Assembly (NCBI RefSeq): GCF_002575655.3
Contig: NC_053038.3
Coordinates: forward strand, 143,546,885-143,610,884
Source of the DNA: Aegilops tauschii subsp. strangulata
Lineage: Eukaryota > Streptophyta > Magnoliopsida > Poales > Poaceae
DNA: 64,000 nucleotides
Reading direction: 5' to 3'
Shown here: piece by piece, positions 1 to 11,400 of the stretch
Position numbering within the stretch: the stretch's first letter is position 1
Layout of the letters: the number at the start of each line of letters is the position of its first letter
Program-made: the position numbers and the translations under genes
The notes under the pieces: model-generated
The model's database searches: none
Told to the model about the DNA's origin: nothing
Seen by the model: the letters and a program-made list of their open reading frames with translations, nothing else

Positions 1-715
1 TGCATAGCGTCGCCTGGCCGGGCAAGTTCAAGCCGGATCTGCCTCCTCGCTACGACGGCACCGCCGACCCCATGGAGTTCCTGCAGCTCTACGAGCTGAG
101 CATCGAGGCAGCCAACGGCGACGAGGAAGTCATGGCGAACTGTTTTCCTATGGCTCTCAAGGATGGTGCCCGCTCCTGGCTCCTGAACCTGCCGCAAGGC
201 TCGATCTCCTCCTGGGACGAGATGCGCGACCGCTTCTTCACCAACTTCCAGGGCACTCGCGACCGACCGCCGGGCGCGGGTGACCTGCGCCGCATCAAGC
301 AACAACCAGGAGAGACCCTCCAGAAGTACATCCAGCGCTTTAACAACACTCGGCTCAAGATCCCCAAGGTCACGGACGAGGCCATCATCTCCGCGTTCTC
401 TGATGGCTTCCGCGACATCAAGATGAAGGAGGAGCTCGCTATCCACGGGGAGCTGTGCACATCTCAGGAGCTGTTCAACCTGGCGACCAAGTGCGCGAGA
501 GCTGAGGAGGGGCGCCTCTCCCTCCTCGAGCTGCCAGCTGCGGGCGCAGAGGAGAAGAAGGCCAAGGCCAAGGACGTGAAGCGCAAGGAAGCAGCCGTGC
601 TCGCCACGGAGCCGGATACCAAGTGAGGCAGGGACCAGCCCGAGTCATCCAAGAATAGCAGGCTATTCTGCGCCTTCCACAACCTGAACACCCACAACAC
701 CAGCGACTGTCAAGA
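1..715 (+). pseudogene. Gypsy gag fragment (region L), interrupted by LARD1
   Basis: This is the capsid-like part of a Ty3/gypsy gag, open from before the window edge to a TGA at 624-626. The frame then continues through a zinc-knuckle-like CX2HX4HX4C motif (CAFHNLNTHNTSDC) to 710. Typical gag features are the DLPPRYDGTADP start, the tryptophan-rich segment ARSWLLNLP, and a lysine-rich tail after residue 150. The TGA replaces the CGA seen in region R, a CpG-type transition. The reading frame is broken at 711-715 (CAAGA) by LARD1 and resumes at 12743-12747 with the same five bases. Confidence 0.85.
711..715. repeat. Target-site duplication of LARD1, left copy (CAAGA)
   Basis: CAAGA at 711-715 is repeated at 12743-12747. 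Removing the element and one copy restores the gag sequence seen uninterrupted around 19236-19250. Confidence 0.95.
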
Positions 716-1304
716 TGTCATGACCGGATTTTCGGGATAATAATTTCCCAGAAAACGGCCTTTGTGCTCACCAGCCCCAGGATTACTATTAGCTGATGAG
801 GCACCAACTTGATACAAGAATTCCAAGCAAAGTACAAAAATATGTAGTACAAGACCATTGTGGCCTAGGAGTACAACACTTGGTTTCTAGTGGTTGATGG
901 CGGAAGCGGTTCGTGGTTCATCGGCGTCTATGGGACTCCATTTCCCACAAGAACAGCTGACCAGGATAACTCCTATCTTCGCGAGGCTGCTATCACCTTT
1001 GCGAGGGTTCCGGGGCTGTCGTCGCAAGGCTCTCTCCACGCAAGAAATCTGGCCAAGACAATAGCCAGGGACAAGCCAGTGAGTACGTTTGAATGTACTC
1101 ACAAACATTAAGAACACGGGTATAATATAACAAGCGATACTCATGCCCCGAAATATTCATGATCATAATGTCTGCCACGAAATAAACGAAATCCGAGGTG
1201 CACGCATGCGGGGTAAAACATGAACTTGCAATACGGGAGTAGAAATAAAATGCGCTGATCGAGTGTCTGAAATGACTCCTCAAAAGGGTGCAAATAAATT
1301 AACA

Positions 1305-1690
1305 ATGCCGCAGTCGGGCGTCTGAGCGACACCACATAAAGGGCTTATAAAGGATAAATAAATAACAAAACATGCCGCAGTCGGGCGTCTGAGCGACGCC
1401 ACATAAAGGGCTTATAAAGGATAAATAAATAACAAACATGCCGCAGTCGGGCGTCTGAGCGACGCCACAAAAAGGGCTTATAGAGGATATATAAATAACA
1501 AACATGCCGCAGACGGGCGTCTGAGCGATGCCACATAAAGGGCTTATAAAGGATATATAAATAACAAACATGCCGCAGTCGGGCGTCTGAGCGACGCCAC
1601 ATAAAGGGCTTATAAAGGATATATAAATAACAAACATGCCGCAGTCGGTCGTCTGAGCGACGCGACATAAAGGGCTTATATAAGAATAAT
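1305..1690 (-). repeat. 66 bp minisatellite, six units, in LTR
   Basis: Units begin near 1305, 1372, 1438, 1504, 1570 and 1636, each with ATGCCGCAGTCGGGCGTCTG followed by an AT-rich half ending ATAAATAACAAA. The repeat also occurs in the other LTR (9025-9410), and with five shorter units in LARD2. Confidence 0.9.
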
Positions 1691-1794
1691 CATAGTGAAT
1701 ATCCAGGAGGTAGAACCGTCCCAGGGATACTCAATAATTCAGGAAAAATAACTGGTTAGTCCACAATAATAATAAACAAAATCCTCATGTGTCA

Positions 1795-1935
1795 CAGGTC
1801 ATAGACAAAATCTAGTCTAGCCGTTTCTCCATCCGAAGACCGTCACTGAGTTCTAGTTAAATCGTTCTCCATCCGAATACCGTTACTATGATCCAGTTAG
1901 CCGTGTCTCCATCCGAAAACCGTCACTAGATTAAA
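1795..1935 (-). repeat. Triplicated CTCCATCCGAA motif in LTR
   Basis: Three imperfect units of about 42 bp each contain TCTCCATCCGAA followed by ACCGTCACT or a close variant. The same triplet occurs at 9515-9655 and, inverted, in LARD2 at 28735-28860 and 36385-36510. Confidence 0.8.
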
Positions 1936-3647
1936 CTCAGACTGTGGTTCTTACCCATGAACATCGCTATCCAAATGGATATATCCTCTGCAGAGGGTGT
2001 ACTCTTTACCCACGAGTAACGGATTTATTTAGTCCATCGGGACTAATTCCGCCTACGGCCTTTTAAATGAAAACACGCCTGACCTGCACACACCAGCTTA
2101 ACTTACCGATGTCTGGAATCACCCACCACACCTGCCAAGCAAAACTCTAAGTGGGGAGGCTACAACCTCGACGTAGCATGGGATCAAATTTATATTCGCG
2201 CGCTCTAAGGGGTGCCCCCCTCTCGGTCCCAACCGGAAACACCCATGCCCCCGGACCAGGCGGCATGCCTACCGGATGCACCCGGTATCTTCCACCATGG
2301 CCTCTCTGTACGGTGTGTGCTTTGGTAAGGGGTTGACAACTTACTGAACCATACCCTGCCTGCGGTAGGGACAAGTGGTAGTACAAAACAAGTAGTGGAA
2401 ACTACTAATCAAGGCTCGACCTACGGTCAACTCAGGAGGAGCAAGTATTCTCCGAATGATTAGGACAACCAATATTTCCCATTAATAGATAAACTCACCG
2501 CTTATCAAGCCTCACCACGCCATACCGGACATACTCGTCTCGACGAGGAACTAGGGACAAGCTCGTGTCTACCCAAGACCACGACTTTCCCGGCTTCCTT
2601 CCGGTATGCATGAGAAGCTCATGAGGATGATCAAAATCACCAGCGTATCCATTGATAACAGCAAGGAAATCTCCAATATGCATTCATGCATGTGACTTTA
2701 CCGTTACATAAGAATAACGTATGCTCCAAGTCAAAGTGGTGTTGTAATCGTATCAAAACACCACACAAAAATATTATGCCAGGGTTCAGAATGCTTGCCT
2801 TCAAGAGTATGCAAAGGATGCACTTTTTGAAAGCTTTCTCTTCTCTCCATTATCCTATTTTGAGAAATATTCAAATAACAAATATTTCAAACACAGTACA
2901 AAAAGTTGTCTCAAATATTTTTGAAATATATCTTAAAATAAACTAGATGAAATTTGAGAGAGGTAGGAAAAAGAATCAACTCATTTGGAGTTTTATTTTA
3001 AAAGTTATAGCCAGTCAAACATCAGTGAAACTTCTGTTTTTAAATAAAACCAGAAAAGAAAACGTTTTGGAAGAAATACGCTTTCGCAGCAGAGGAAACG
3101 TACTCAGGACGTCTGCGCCTTCACTTAACCAGAGTGGACGGCGCGCGGGTCACTAACAGTGGGTCCAGGGGGCCCACTGGTCAGGTTTGACTGGTCTCCC
3201 TCTCCCTCCTTTCTCTCTGCCCGAACGGTGGTGGGCCTCCGGCGATCGCCGTCGACGAACGGCAGCTCCCCACGGGCATCCGAGGGCGGGGATGGATCCG
3301 AGGCTCCAGGGCGGTCCACTCGGTGGTGGTTGGGTCGACGGTGGTGGGAGGAGTCGCCGGCGGCGAGCTCCGCGGCGGAGAGGGCTACGGGAGGGAAGTG
3401 AGTTTTGGGCTCCGGTGGTCTCCGATCGGGGCTGAGGCGCTGGGCAGCTCCGCAAGGACAAGAGGAAGCTAGTGGTGGCCCTGGATGGGCGGGGGAGTGG
3501 CTGGCTGCGACGTATTGCACCGGAGCTCGGCGGCGGCCGAACCGGCCGGAGTTGAGGAAGCTGGCCTCTCCCCGCCAATCCACTGCTAGGGGAGAACTAG
3601 GGAAAAAGTCTGAGGTCGCCTGAGGTCTTGTACGGGCTCGGGGATCC

Positions 3648-3655
3648 CTTAAATA
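3648..3655 (-). promoter_or_regulatory. Candidate LTR TATA box (TATTTAAG)
   Basis: On the - strand CGCCTATTTAAGGGATCC lies in a GC-rich setting. It is conserved in all four LARD LTRs (also 11368-11375, 27015-27022 and 34675-34682), the expected place for the element's own promoter. Transcription was not shown. Confidence 0.5.
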
Positions 3656-5073
3656 GGCGCTCAGGGTTGGACCGCGGCGGCTGAGGATAAGATCACCGGC
3701 GACAGCCGTGCTGTAGCTGCAGGGCGACGTGGCGGCGACGAGCGCGTGCGGACGGGCTTCAGGATAAGCCCGAGCTGTTCATATGGGCAGCTGGCGCGCT
3801 GGTGTGGTTTGGGCGGCGCCGTCCATGGCAGAGGCTCGCTGCCGACGCCGGCATGCCGCCAAAAGCTCTGCCAGCGGCGCTGTAGGGCGCCAGGGGTGGC
3901 GTGGAGAGTGGGCGAGCGTAGTGCGCGGTTCAGCAGGTGAGCAGGGGCCAGGGACGGGACGCGACGAGGGCGGCAGTGCGACGCGGCGGCTCAGTGCGCG
4001 CGCGTGCAAAACGTGCGCTCTGGGCGCGCCCAGAGCATGCACGGACATGCTTGAGGAAATGCCAGGGCAGTCTAGAGCGCGAGGGTGGAGCTGGCAATTA
4101 ACAGGACTAGGATAGAGATAGCTAGGAGTTAAGTGGACAAGGTTGCTGGGTCATTGGAGCAAGATCATAGTGCAAACTAGGAGACATGCCCAAGACTGAC
4201 TGTGCACACCAAGTGTTCGACAGAATGCCAAGTGCCTTTAGGCAACTCTTGGAGTGGCCAAACTCTCCAGATCAGGGTCTCTTTAGATGTAGATGATGAT
4301 GGCAAGATCACTTGGGCAAAACCAGAAACTTGTTAGTGCAAGCTTTGCAAAACTCCAGTTTTGGACAGAAGGAGAAATGGTCTCATTGCATGCCTTAAAA
4401 TCCTCCAAGGGTCCACTCTCCTGGACTTAAGGGTTTGGTAGGGAGGGCTACAAGCAGGAAAAGGCTCAGGGTCACTAGAGCAAAATAAAATAGGGTTACA
4501 GTACAAATCATCAAATTGGACCAGAATGAAAAAGAGGTTGATTCACTCAAATGTTTCAAAGGACAACACTGGGTTTTGGCATGGGGTTGAATTATATGCA
4601 TCCACTGACATCTCCCAACACTTGGAAGAATTTTTAAAGGATTATTTAAATAGGTGGTAGTGCAAAAATGCCTACTGGACCAGATTTGAAAAATTGATGT
4701 AGAGCTCAAAATCTCCAATAACCAAAAGATATTTTTGCATAAAAGTGATCCGGAACCATCACATGACACCCCCAAATTTTGGTGGAAATTTTAAATGCAT
4801 TTGTCAAATGGTTGCAGTGCAAAACAGGCTCCAAATTTTATGAAAGATCATTTTAAAAGGATAAAGCTCTGAGAAACAATTATGCAAATAAATCCTCTGA
4901 TAAAGAATTGTTTTTATAAAGAGGGCATATAAGTCCAACAATACCTTTTGAAAGTTTTCCACTTGAGGTAAAAATCCACAATAGCAAAGGGTAAATCTTG
5001 ACAAATGGAAAAGTTTTATTTCCTGGCAAATTTTTTAATTAATAAAACAAGGTCAAAATTTTGGGGTGTCACA

Positions 5074-5100
5074 ACACTACCCCCCTTAAGAAAAATCTCG
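5074..5100 (-). other. LARD1 polypurine tract
   Basis: On the - strand CTTAAGGGGGGTAGTGT lies directly before the 3' LTR. Just upstream is the CTCGAGGACGAGATTTTT signature common at the 3' end of plant gypsy internal regions. Confidence 0.8.
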
Positions 5101-5636
5101 TCCTCGAGATTTGTTAAAAGCTGTTTTGAACAAACATTGCATTTACCAAAAGAAATCACTCAACTATGCAAAAACAAAACGGCTACAGTGAGAGGGCAAT
5201 TAGTGGTGTAAAACCACAGTGTGGTAGACTGACGTAGCGTGGAAAAATCCAGGGTCGGGGAAAACGAGATATTTCTACGCAGATACAGTAATTCAGAATA
5301 AATTCTAAATTACTAAAATACGCTGGTCGCACCCGAGAGCACAGTGCTCTCTCTGGCTGACAGGTGGGCCTAGGGCCCACTGTCGGCCTCTTCTTCTACC
5401 TCCGGCTCTCTCTTCTCTCTCGCGCTCTCCCGCGCTTCCTTCACCGGCGATGCCTAGCTCGTAGGGCATCTAGGCCAGACTGCGGTAGTGCGCGGCGTGC
5501 TGGCTGCCGGGGCAGCGTGCACTCACCTCGCGGGCCAGTGCACTGTCGGCACTGCTCGCGGACTCGCCTCCGAACACCGGCGATCGAGCGACGATTGGTG
5601 ATGGTGGACCTCGCCCACCGTACACCGATCTCAAGC

Positions 5637-5643
5637 TATAAAA
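5637..5643 (+). promoter_or_regulatory. TATA box of antisense microprotein gene (LARD1)
   Basis: AGCTATAAAACG lies 108 bases before the ATG at 5745. The same box is found at 32680-32686 in LARD2, 102 bases before that ATG. Confidence 0.6.
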
Positions 5644-5744
5644 CGATCGTGGTGCTCCTCTCTTCTTCCTCACACCTGGCCTCGCTTCTACTCCTCCTTC
5701 CTTCTCCTCCATTGCTGTTAGCAGGAGCCCGAGACGAGGCTCTA

Positions 5745-5906
5745 ATGGCGGAGGCGATGCCGGACTGGTATGTGGTCCTAGTGTGTGGAGGGTTGGCGGT
5801 GCTGTTGGGGTTCTCCGTGCTCCTGTGCGCGATGATCCTGGATGATCGTCGTGATGCTGCCGCTCGAGTGTTAGCTCTTCGCGGCGGCGGCGATCACGTG
5901 TATTAG
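5745..5906 (+). CDS. Antisense 53-residue membrane microprotein of LARD1
   Basis: This small ORF runs against the direction of the retroelement, between the sense ORFs and the 3' LTR. It starts MAEAMPDW, has a hydrophobic segment at about residues 9-31 rich in Val, Leu, Gly and Cys, then a charged tail (LDDRRDAAAR) and stops at 53 residues. One membrane span with a basic C-terminal side is the simplest reading. LARD2 carries the same ORF with identical length and few changes, at 32417-32578 (-). The start was chosen because the TATA box is 108 bases upstream and both copies share this ATG; a longer frame opening at 5364 starts upstream of the TATA box. Extra antisense ORFs are known in plant Ty3/gypsy elements, but I do not recognise this protein and its function is unknown. 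Confidence 0.55.
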   Translation: MAEAMPDWYVVLVCGGLAVLLGFSVLLCAMILDDRRDAAARVLALRGGGDHVY

Positions 5907-6319
5907 GTGCGGCATCGAGTGCTAACTGTTGTCGGTGTGCTGAGGCAGCTCGCGCCCGAATGATCACTCACAAATCTCTCTTACTGAGACTGTGGTGTCC
6001 TCGGGTGTGATCAATTAGGTGCAAAAAGTGTACGAGGATTTGTAACATGTGCACGAGGTCGAGTGGTTGAGGCTGTGAGTCTGCTATTACGATGCTGCAT
6101 GAATAAACATCTATGTCGTAAAGATATATACGCTATAGCAACTCGGGGAAAGAAATCTCATAAAAAAATTATCGAGAGAGAAACTAAAATTAGTTAAAAC
6201 CAAAATAATAGCAGTAAAACCGCTCACATAAATGAAACCAAAAATTGGATCTGTCGCACAACTCCGTACAAGTCACAACACATAAATAAATACTGGGATA
6301 ATAAATACAGTGGTGACGT
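5907..6319. other. LARD1 internal spacer, no gene seen
   Basis: This AT-rich stretch lies between the convergent antisense microprotein and ORF B. The corresponding stretch in LARD2 is 31999-32416. I see no ORF or RNA gene. Confidence 0.6.
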
Positions 6320-6952
6320 TTACAAAGAAAATGACAAAAGGACAAGGTCTTGAGAAAACATCTCTGGCACTGGGGCACACTCCTCTTCTATCGGGGGAAG
6401 CGGGTTGACCAGTCGATGAATGCGCCTCTCCTGGTCAGGCCTCAGTGGTCTGCCAATAGCGATCCGAGGATTTAAATCAGCGAGGCTCTGGAGGTAACCC
6501 ATCACCTGTTGAGTCAAACGCTCTTGAGAGATAACGTACTGGGCAAGGTTGGCCAGTACTGGATCTCTCTCAATTTCGTCCACCGGGAAAAGATGCAACT
6601 TCTCCGGGTGCTGCACGACTCGGAAAATAATAATATCCTCGCTCCCTGGCATAGGGCACCGCGAATCGAAGACGAGCGAGCGCCTCGTATGCAGCAGCTT
6701 CTATGGCCATATGCGGAGTCGGCATGGATTTCCCCACGAAGGAAACTTTCGTTGGGTCTTGGTTTGGGTATGCGGGAGGGATGTGCACCACTGCCCAATA
6801 TTTCAAGGTGGAAGGGGTGATCCTCGATTTGAGCAACTCGTACTGGGGTGGATGGGTGGCACTCATGGTACTGCAGGTAAAGTCCCATAATAATTTGACA
6901 AAACTGCCGGGGTTGCGTCTGGGGTTCTTAGATAAATACTGGGGGTCGGCAT
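6320..6952 (-). pseudogene. LARD1 ORF B, dsRBD-like protein, frameshifted
   Basis: This is the second sense ORF of the element, starting at ATG 6952 (MPTPSIYLRTPDATP) after the TATA box at 7019-7026. It contains the core YWAVVHIPP, then FVGKSMPTPHMAIEAAAYEALARLRF, cited here by its ends because it is long, then RGYYYFPSR. This order of strand-like, strand-like and alanine-rich helix resembles a double-stranded-RNA-binding fold and matches ORF A of the same element. The C-terminal part has DPVLANLAQYV and ends near 6320. Compared with LARD2 the copy lacks one base near 6900 and has one extra near 6585, so it is not read in one frame. Expected length is about 210 residues. Confidence 0.6.
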
Positions 6953-7018
6953 GGCAAGTAAAAGGTTGTGAGAGTAGTGCACAAGGTGAGGAGTACTTGG
7001 CAAGGTCACGAGGTGGCC

Positions 7019-7026
7019 TTTATATA
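7019..7026 (-). promoter_or_regulatory. TATA box of LARD1 ORF B
   Basis: On the - strand TGCTATATAAAGGCC lies about 70 bases before the ORF B ATG (6952). The LARD2 counterpart is 31291-31298. Confidence 0.6.
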
Positions 7027-7321
7027 GCATTGGGGCTGGGTTATCCACCGGGGAGAAGGGTAACTGGTTGTCGACCTTTTCTCGGGTCAAAGCCACAGAT
7101 ATACATATCACATAAATGTGACGCATTACTGTGGGTGCCGTCGGGGTTGGTCTTGGTAGCTGCGCCCGAAATTTAAAAATGCAACTGTACGCCAACGTAC
7201 ATATGCATAGTTACTACTCCAAAAATAGGAGCGTTCAAGCAGACAGCATTAAATAAAAGCGATACAAGGCCACACCGTTACAAAGCGTAGGAAAACTAAG
7301 GCTCAATACAACTCGAGCGAC

Positions 7322-8116
7322 TTAGTCTACTTCGTTAATGTCTAAGTGGGCTGGCCTGGCGGATGCCGAGGTTTCTCCATGGGTTTCTCCGTCAGGATTT
7401 GCTGGTTGAGGTTGAGGGGCTGCAGGGTCGGGGTAGTGGTGATGACCATCGCGGGGGTTGTTGGCCACAATCCCGTTGGAATGGGTTCCCAAAAGGCGAC
7501 GAAGCGCTTCTGGGGACACCAGAGTACTTTGGTTGATGGCTGGGGCAGACCTCAAGGGATAGATCAGGTGTCCGAACAGCACGACTGGGTTGTCGGTGTC
7601 GGGCTCCGTTCCTCCTCTTGCCGGGGCTCAGCGAACCAGCTCTCCACGAGCTGCGATCAGATCAAGGGTGACCTGATTGAACAGTTGCTCTAGTGTGCTT
7701 ACATAGCGCACCAGATGCAATAGTGCGGGATCCGTCTCGTGATCTCCGTTGGCAACCAGGGGCGGCCTACCATACCCGTCACGACTGGGGTAGTAGTAGA
7801 ACGAGCGACAGTTAACTCTGGGCGACAAGTGCCGGAGTTGAACTATAGCTTCTCGGGCTGCCAGTTGGATGGCTTGTGGCTCAAAGGAAGTTGTCCTTCC
7901 AGTGAACCTGTAGGGGCGTTCTGGCGACAGACCCCTACCATAGATGTGCACAGTGGCCCAGTACTGACGGCTCTCACCGTACATGGGTCCTTGGTACACA
8001 ACATATTTAGGAGGCTCTTCTAACGCATAGGCACGGTGGGTGAGGTTTGCGAGTACGGTCACAAAACCTCCGAGGTTGGTTGCTGTGGTCTCATGGTGAA
8101 CAATGGGGCCAGGCAT
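7322..8116 (-). pseudogene. LARD1 ORF A, dsRBD-like protein with one nonsense codon
   Basis: First sense ORF after the primer-binding site, 264 codons, starting MPGPIVHHETTATNLGG. About residues 38-97 hold the dsRBD-like segment: YWATVHIYGR, then FTGRTT, then an alanine-rich helix with AIQLAAREAIVQLR, followed by RSFYYYPSRDG. The C-terminal third is rich in Pro, His and Asn and ends LDINEVD. A TGA at 7628-7630 replaces the CGA of LARD2, leaving 162 residues; the frame is otherwise open and the total length equals LARD2 ORF A. The lysine pair typical of RNA-binding dsRBDs is not present before the helix, so RNA binding is a guess. A TATA box lies at 8173-8180. Confidence 0.65.
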
Positions 8117-8172
8117 CGTGGCTTGGTTTGGTAAAGGGGGCTGTGTTGAGCTGTGCGGAGGCTAGCGTGCCC

Positions 8173-8180
8173 TTTTTATA
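8173..8180 (-). promoter_or_regulatory. TATA box of LARD1 ORF A
   Basis: On the - strand TTTCTATAAAAAGGGCACGC lies 57 bases before the ATG at 8116. It is conserved at 30145-30152 in LARD2. Confidence 0.6.
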
Positions 8181-8418
8181 GAAAAAGGGGACGGAGTCTT
8201 CCTTCGCACGCTTGCGAATGAGACGGGTTGGGTGTCGGTCACTGGCGCGTGATCGACGGGCTAGGCTGATATGTTGGGCACCGTCCGCCGAAAAGGCGTC
8301 GGGTCACTGTGGGGCTATCTTACGCGGGAAGCTTGGCCGGGATTAGGCTAAGGTCTGGTAGTTTGGTCAACCTAGGTTTATTGACCTGGCTCAGATAGGA
8401 TTAGCCAATGGTCAGTCT

Positions 8419-8431
8419 GGCTCTGATACCA
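8419..8431 (-). other. LARD1 primer-binding site (initiator Met tRNA type)
   Basis: On the - strand TGGTATCAGAGCC follows the 5' LTR end after GACT. This is the standard plant LTR-element site complementary to initiator methionine tRNA. It sets the element's direction as -. Confidence 0.95.
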
Positions 8432-8435
8432 AGTC

Positions 8436-11400
8436 TGTCACGACCGGATTTTCGGGATAATAATTTCCCAGAAAACGGCCTTTGTGCTCACCAGCCCCAG
8501 GATTACTGTTAGCTGATGAGGCACCAACTTGATACAAGAATTCCAAGCAAAGTACAAAAATATGTAGTACAAGACCATTGTGGCCTAGGACTACAACACT
8601 TGGTTTCTAGTGGTTGATGGCGGAAGCGGTTCGTGGTTCATCGGCGTCTATGGGACTCCATTTCCCACAAGAACAGCTGACCAGGATAACTCCTATCTTC
8701 GCGAGGCTGCTATCACCTTTGCGAGGGTTCCGGGGCTGTCGTCGCAAGGCTCTCTCCACGCAAGAAATCTGGCCAAGACAATAGCCAGGGACAAGCCAGT
8801 GAGTACGTTTGAATGTACTCACAAACATTAAGAACACGGGTATAATATAACAAGCGATACTCATGCCCCGAAATATTCATGATCATAATGTCTGCCACGA
8901 AACAAACGAAATCCGAGGTGCATGCATGCGGGGTAAAACATGAACTTGCAATACGGGAGTAGAAATAAAATGCGCTGATCGAGTGTCTGAAATGACTCCT
9001 CAAAAGGGTGCAAATAAATTAACAATGCCGCAGTCGGGCGTCTGAGCGACACCACATAAAGGGCTTATAAAGGATAAATAAATAACAAAACATGCCGCAG
9101 TCAGGCGTCTGAGCGACGCCACATAAAGGGCTTATAAAGGATAAATAAATAACAAACATGCCGCAGTCGGGCGTCTGAGCAACGCCGCAAAAAGGGCTTA
9201 TAGAGGATATATAAATAACAAACATGCCGTAGTCGGGCGTCTGAGCGACGCCACATAAAGGGCTTATAAAGGATATATAAATAACAAACATGCCGCAGTC
9301 GGGCGTCTGAGCGACGCCACATAAAGGGCTTATAAAGGATATATAAATAACAAACATGCCGCAGTCAGTCGTCTGAGCGACGCCACATAAAGGGCTTATA
9401 TAAGAATAATCACAGTGAATATCCAGGAGGTAGAACCGTCCTAGGGATACTCAATAATTCAGGAAAAATAACTGGTTAGTCCACAATAATAATAAACAAA
9501 ATCCTCATGTGTCACAGGTCATAGACAAAATCTAGTCTAGCCGTTTCTCCATCCGAAGACTGTCACTGAGTTCTAGTTAAATCGTTCTCCATCCGAATAC
9601 CGTTACTATGATCCAGTTAGCCGTGTCTCCATCCAAAAACCGTCACTAGATTAAACTCAGACTGTGGTTCTTACCCATGAACATGGCTATCCAAATGGAT
9701 ATATCCTCTGTAGAGGGTGTACTCTTTACCCACGAGTAACGGATTTATTTAGTCCATCGGGACTAATTCCGCCTATGGCCTTTTAATTGAAAACACGCCT
9801 GACCTGCACACACCAGCTTAACTTACCGATGTCTGGAATCACCCACGACACCTGCCAAGCAAAACTCTAAGTGGGGAGGCTACAAACTCGATGTAGCATG
9901 GGATCAAATTTATATTCGCGCGCTCTAAGGGGTGCCCCCCTCTCGGTCCCAACCGGAAACACCCATGCCCCCGGACCAGGCGGCATGCCTATCGGATGCA
10001 CCCGGTATCTTCCACCATGGCCTCTCTGTACGGTGTGTGCTTTGGTAAGGGGTTGACAACTTACTGAACCATACCCTGCCTGCAGTAGGGACAAGTGGTA
10101 GGACAAAACAAGTAGTGGAAACTACTAATCAAGGCTCGACCTACGGTCAACTCAGGAGGAGCAAGTATTCTCCGAATGATTAGCACAACCAATATTTCCC
10201 ATTAACAGATAAACTCACCACTTATCAAGCCTCACCACGCCATACCGGACATACTCGTCTCGACGAGGAACTAGGGACAAGCTCGTGTCTACCCAAGACC
10301 ACGACTTTCCCAGCTTCCTTCCGGTATGCATGAGAAGCTCACGAGGATGATCAAAATCACCAGCGTATCCATTTATAACAGCAAGGAAATTTCCAATATG
10401 CATTCATGCATGTGACTTTACCGTTACATAAGAATAACGTATGCTCCAAGTCAAAGTGGTGTTGTAATCGTATCAAAACACCACAATAAAATATTATGCC
10501 AGGGTTCAGAATGCTTGCCTTCAAGAGTATGCAAAGGATGCACTTTTTGAAAGCTTTCTCTTCTCTCCATTATCCTATTTTGAGAAATATTCAAATAACA
10601 AATATTTCAAACACAGTACAAAAAGTTGTCTCAAATATTTTTGAAATAAATCTTAAAATAAACTAGATGAAGTTTGAGAGAGTTAGGAAAAAGAATCAAC
10701 TCATTTGGAGTTCTATTTTAAAAGTTAGAGCCAGTCAAAGATCAGTCAAGCTTCTGTTTTTAAATAAAACCAGAAAAGAAAACGTTTTGGAAGAAATACG
10801 CTTTCGCAGCAGAGGAAACGTACTCAGGACGTCTGCGCCTTCACTTAACCAGAGTGGACGACGCGCGGGTCACTGACAGTGGGTCCAGGGGGCCCACTGG
10901 TCAGGTTTGACTGGTCTCCCTCTCCCTCCTTTCTCTCTGCCCGAACGGTGGCGGGCCTCCGGCGATCGCCGTCGACGAACGGCAGCTCCCCACGGGCATC
11001 CGAGGGCGGGGATGGACCCGAGGCTCCAGGGCGGTCCTCTCGGTGGTCGTTGGGTCGACGGTGGTGGGAGGAGTCGCCGGCGGCGAGCTCCGCGGCGGAG
11101 AGGGCTACGGGAGGGAAGTGAGTTTTGGGCTCCAGTGGTCTTCGATCGGGGCTGAGGCGCTGGGCAGCTCCGCAAGGACAAGAGGAAGCTAGTGGTGGCG
11201 CTGGATGGGCGGGGGAGTGGCTGGCTGCGACGTATTGCACCGGAGCTCGGCGGCGGCCGAACCGGCCGGAGTTGGGGAAGCTGGCCTCTCCCGGCCAATC
11301 CACTGCTAGGGGAGAACTAGGGAAAAAGTCTGAGGTCGCCTGAGGTCTTGTACGGGCTCGGGGATCCCTTAAATAGGCGCTCGGGGTTGGACCGCGGCGG

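Larger units (their letters stand above)
716..5073 (-). repeat. LARD1 3' LTR (4358 bp)
   Basis: This long terminal repeat runs from TGTCATGACC to GTGTCACA and matches 8436-12742 along its length. It contains a six-unit 66 bp minisatellite, a triplicated ~42 bp motif and a GC-rich stretch (about 3130-4110). No gene is supported: the short ORFs here are shadows of the GC-rich tract or of the minisatellite. Confidence 0.95.

Noticed and set aside
1299..1668. Long repetitive ORFs on - across the LTR minisatellite
   Set aside because: They arise because the 66 bp unit is a multiple of three and lacks stops; frames differ between copies and no start or promoter context is conserved.
1305..1690. 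CRISPR-like array
   Set aside because: The repeats are contiguous 66 bp units with no variable spacers, in a plant LTR.
3125..3623. Overlapping GC-rich ORFs in the LARD LTRs (also near 10845, 27100 and 34760)
   Set aside because: Several frames on both strands are open at once, as expected for GC-rich DNA, and lengths differ between LTR copies.
5364..5744. Longer version of the antisense microprotein starting at 5364
   Set aside because: The TATA box at 5637 lies inside it, and the matched ATG in both LARD copies is the internal one.
8419..8431. tRNA gene
   Set aside because: Only the short primer-binding complement is present; no cloverleaf or A/B boxes.
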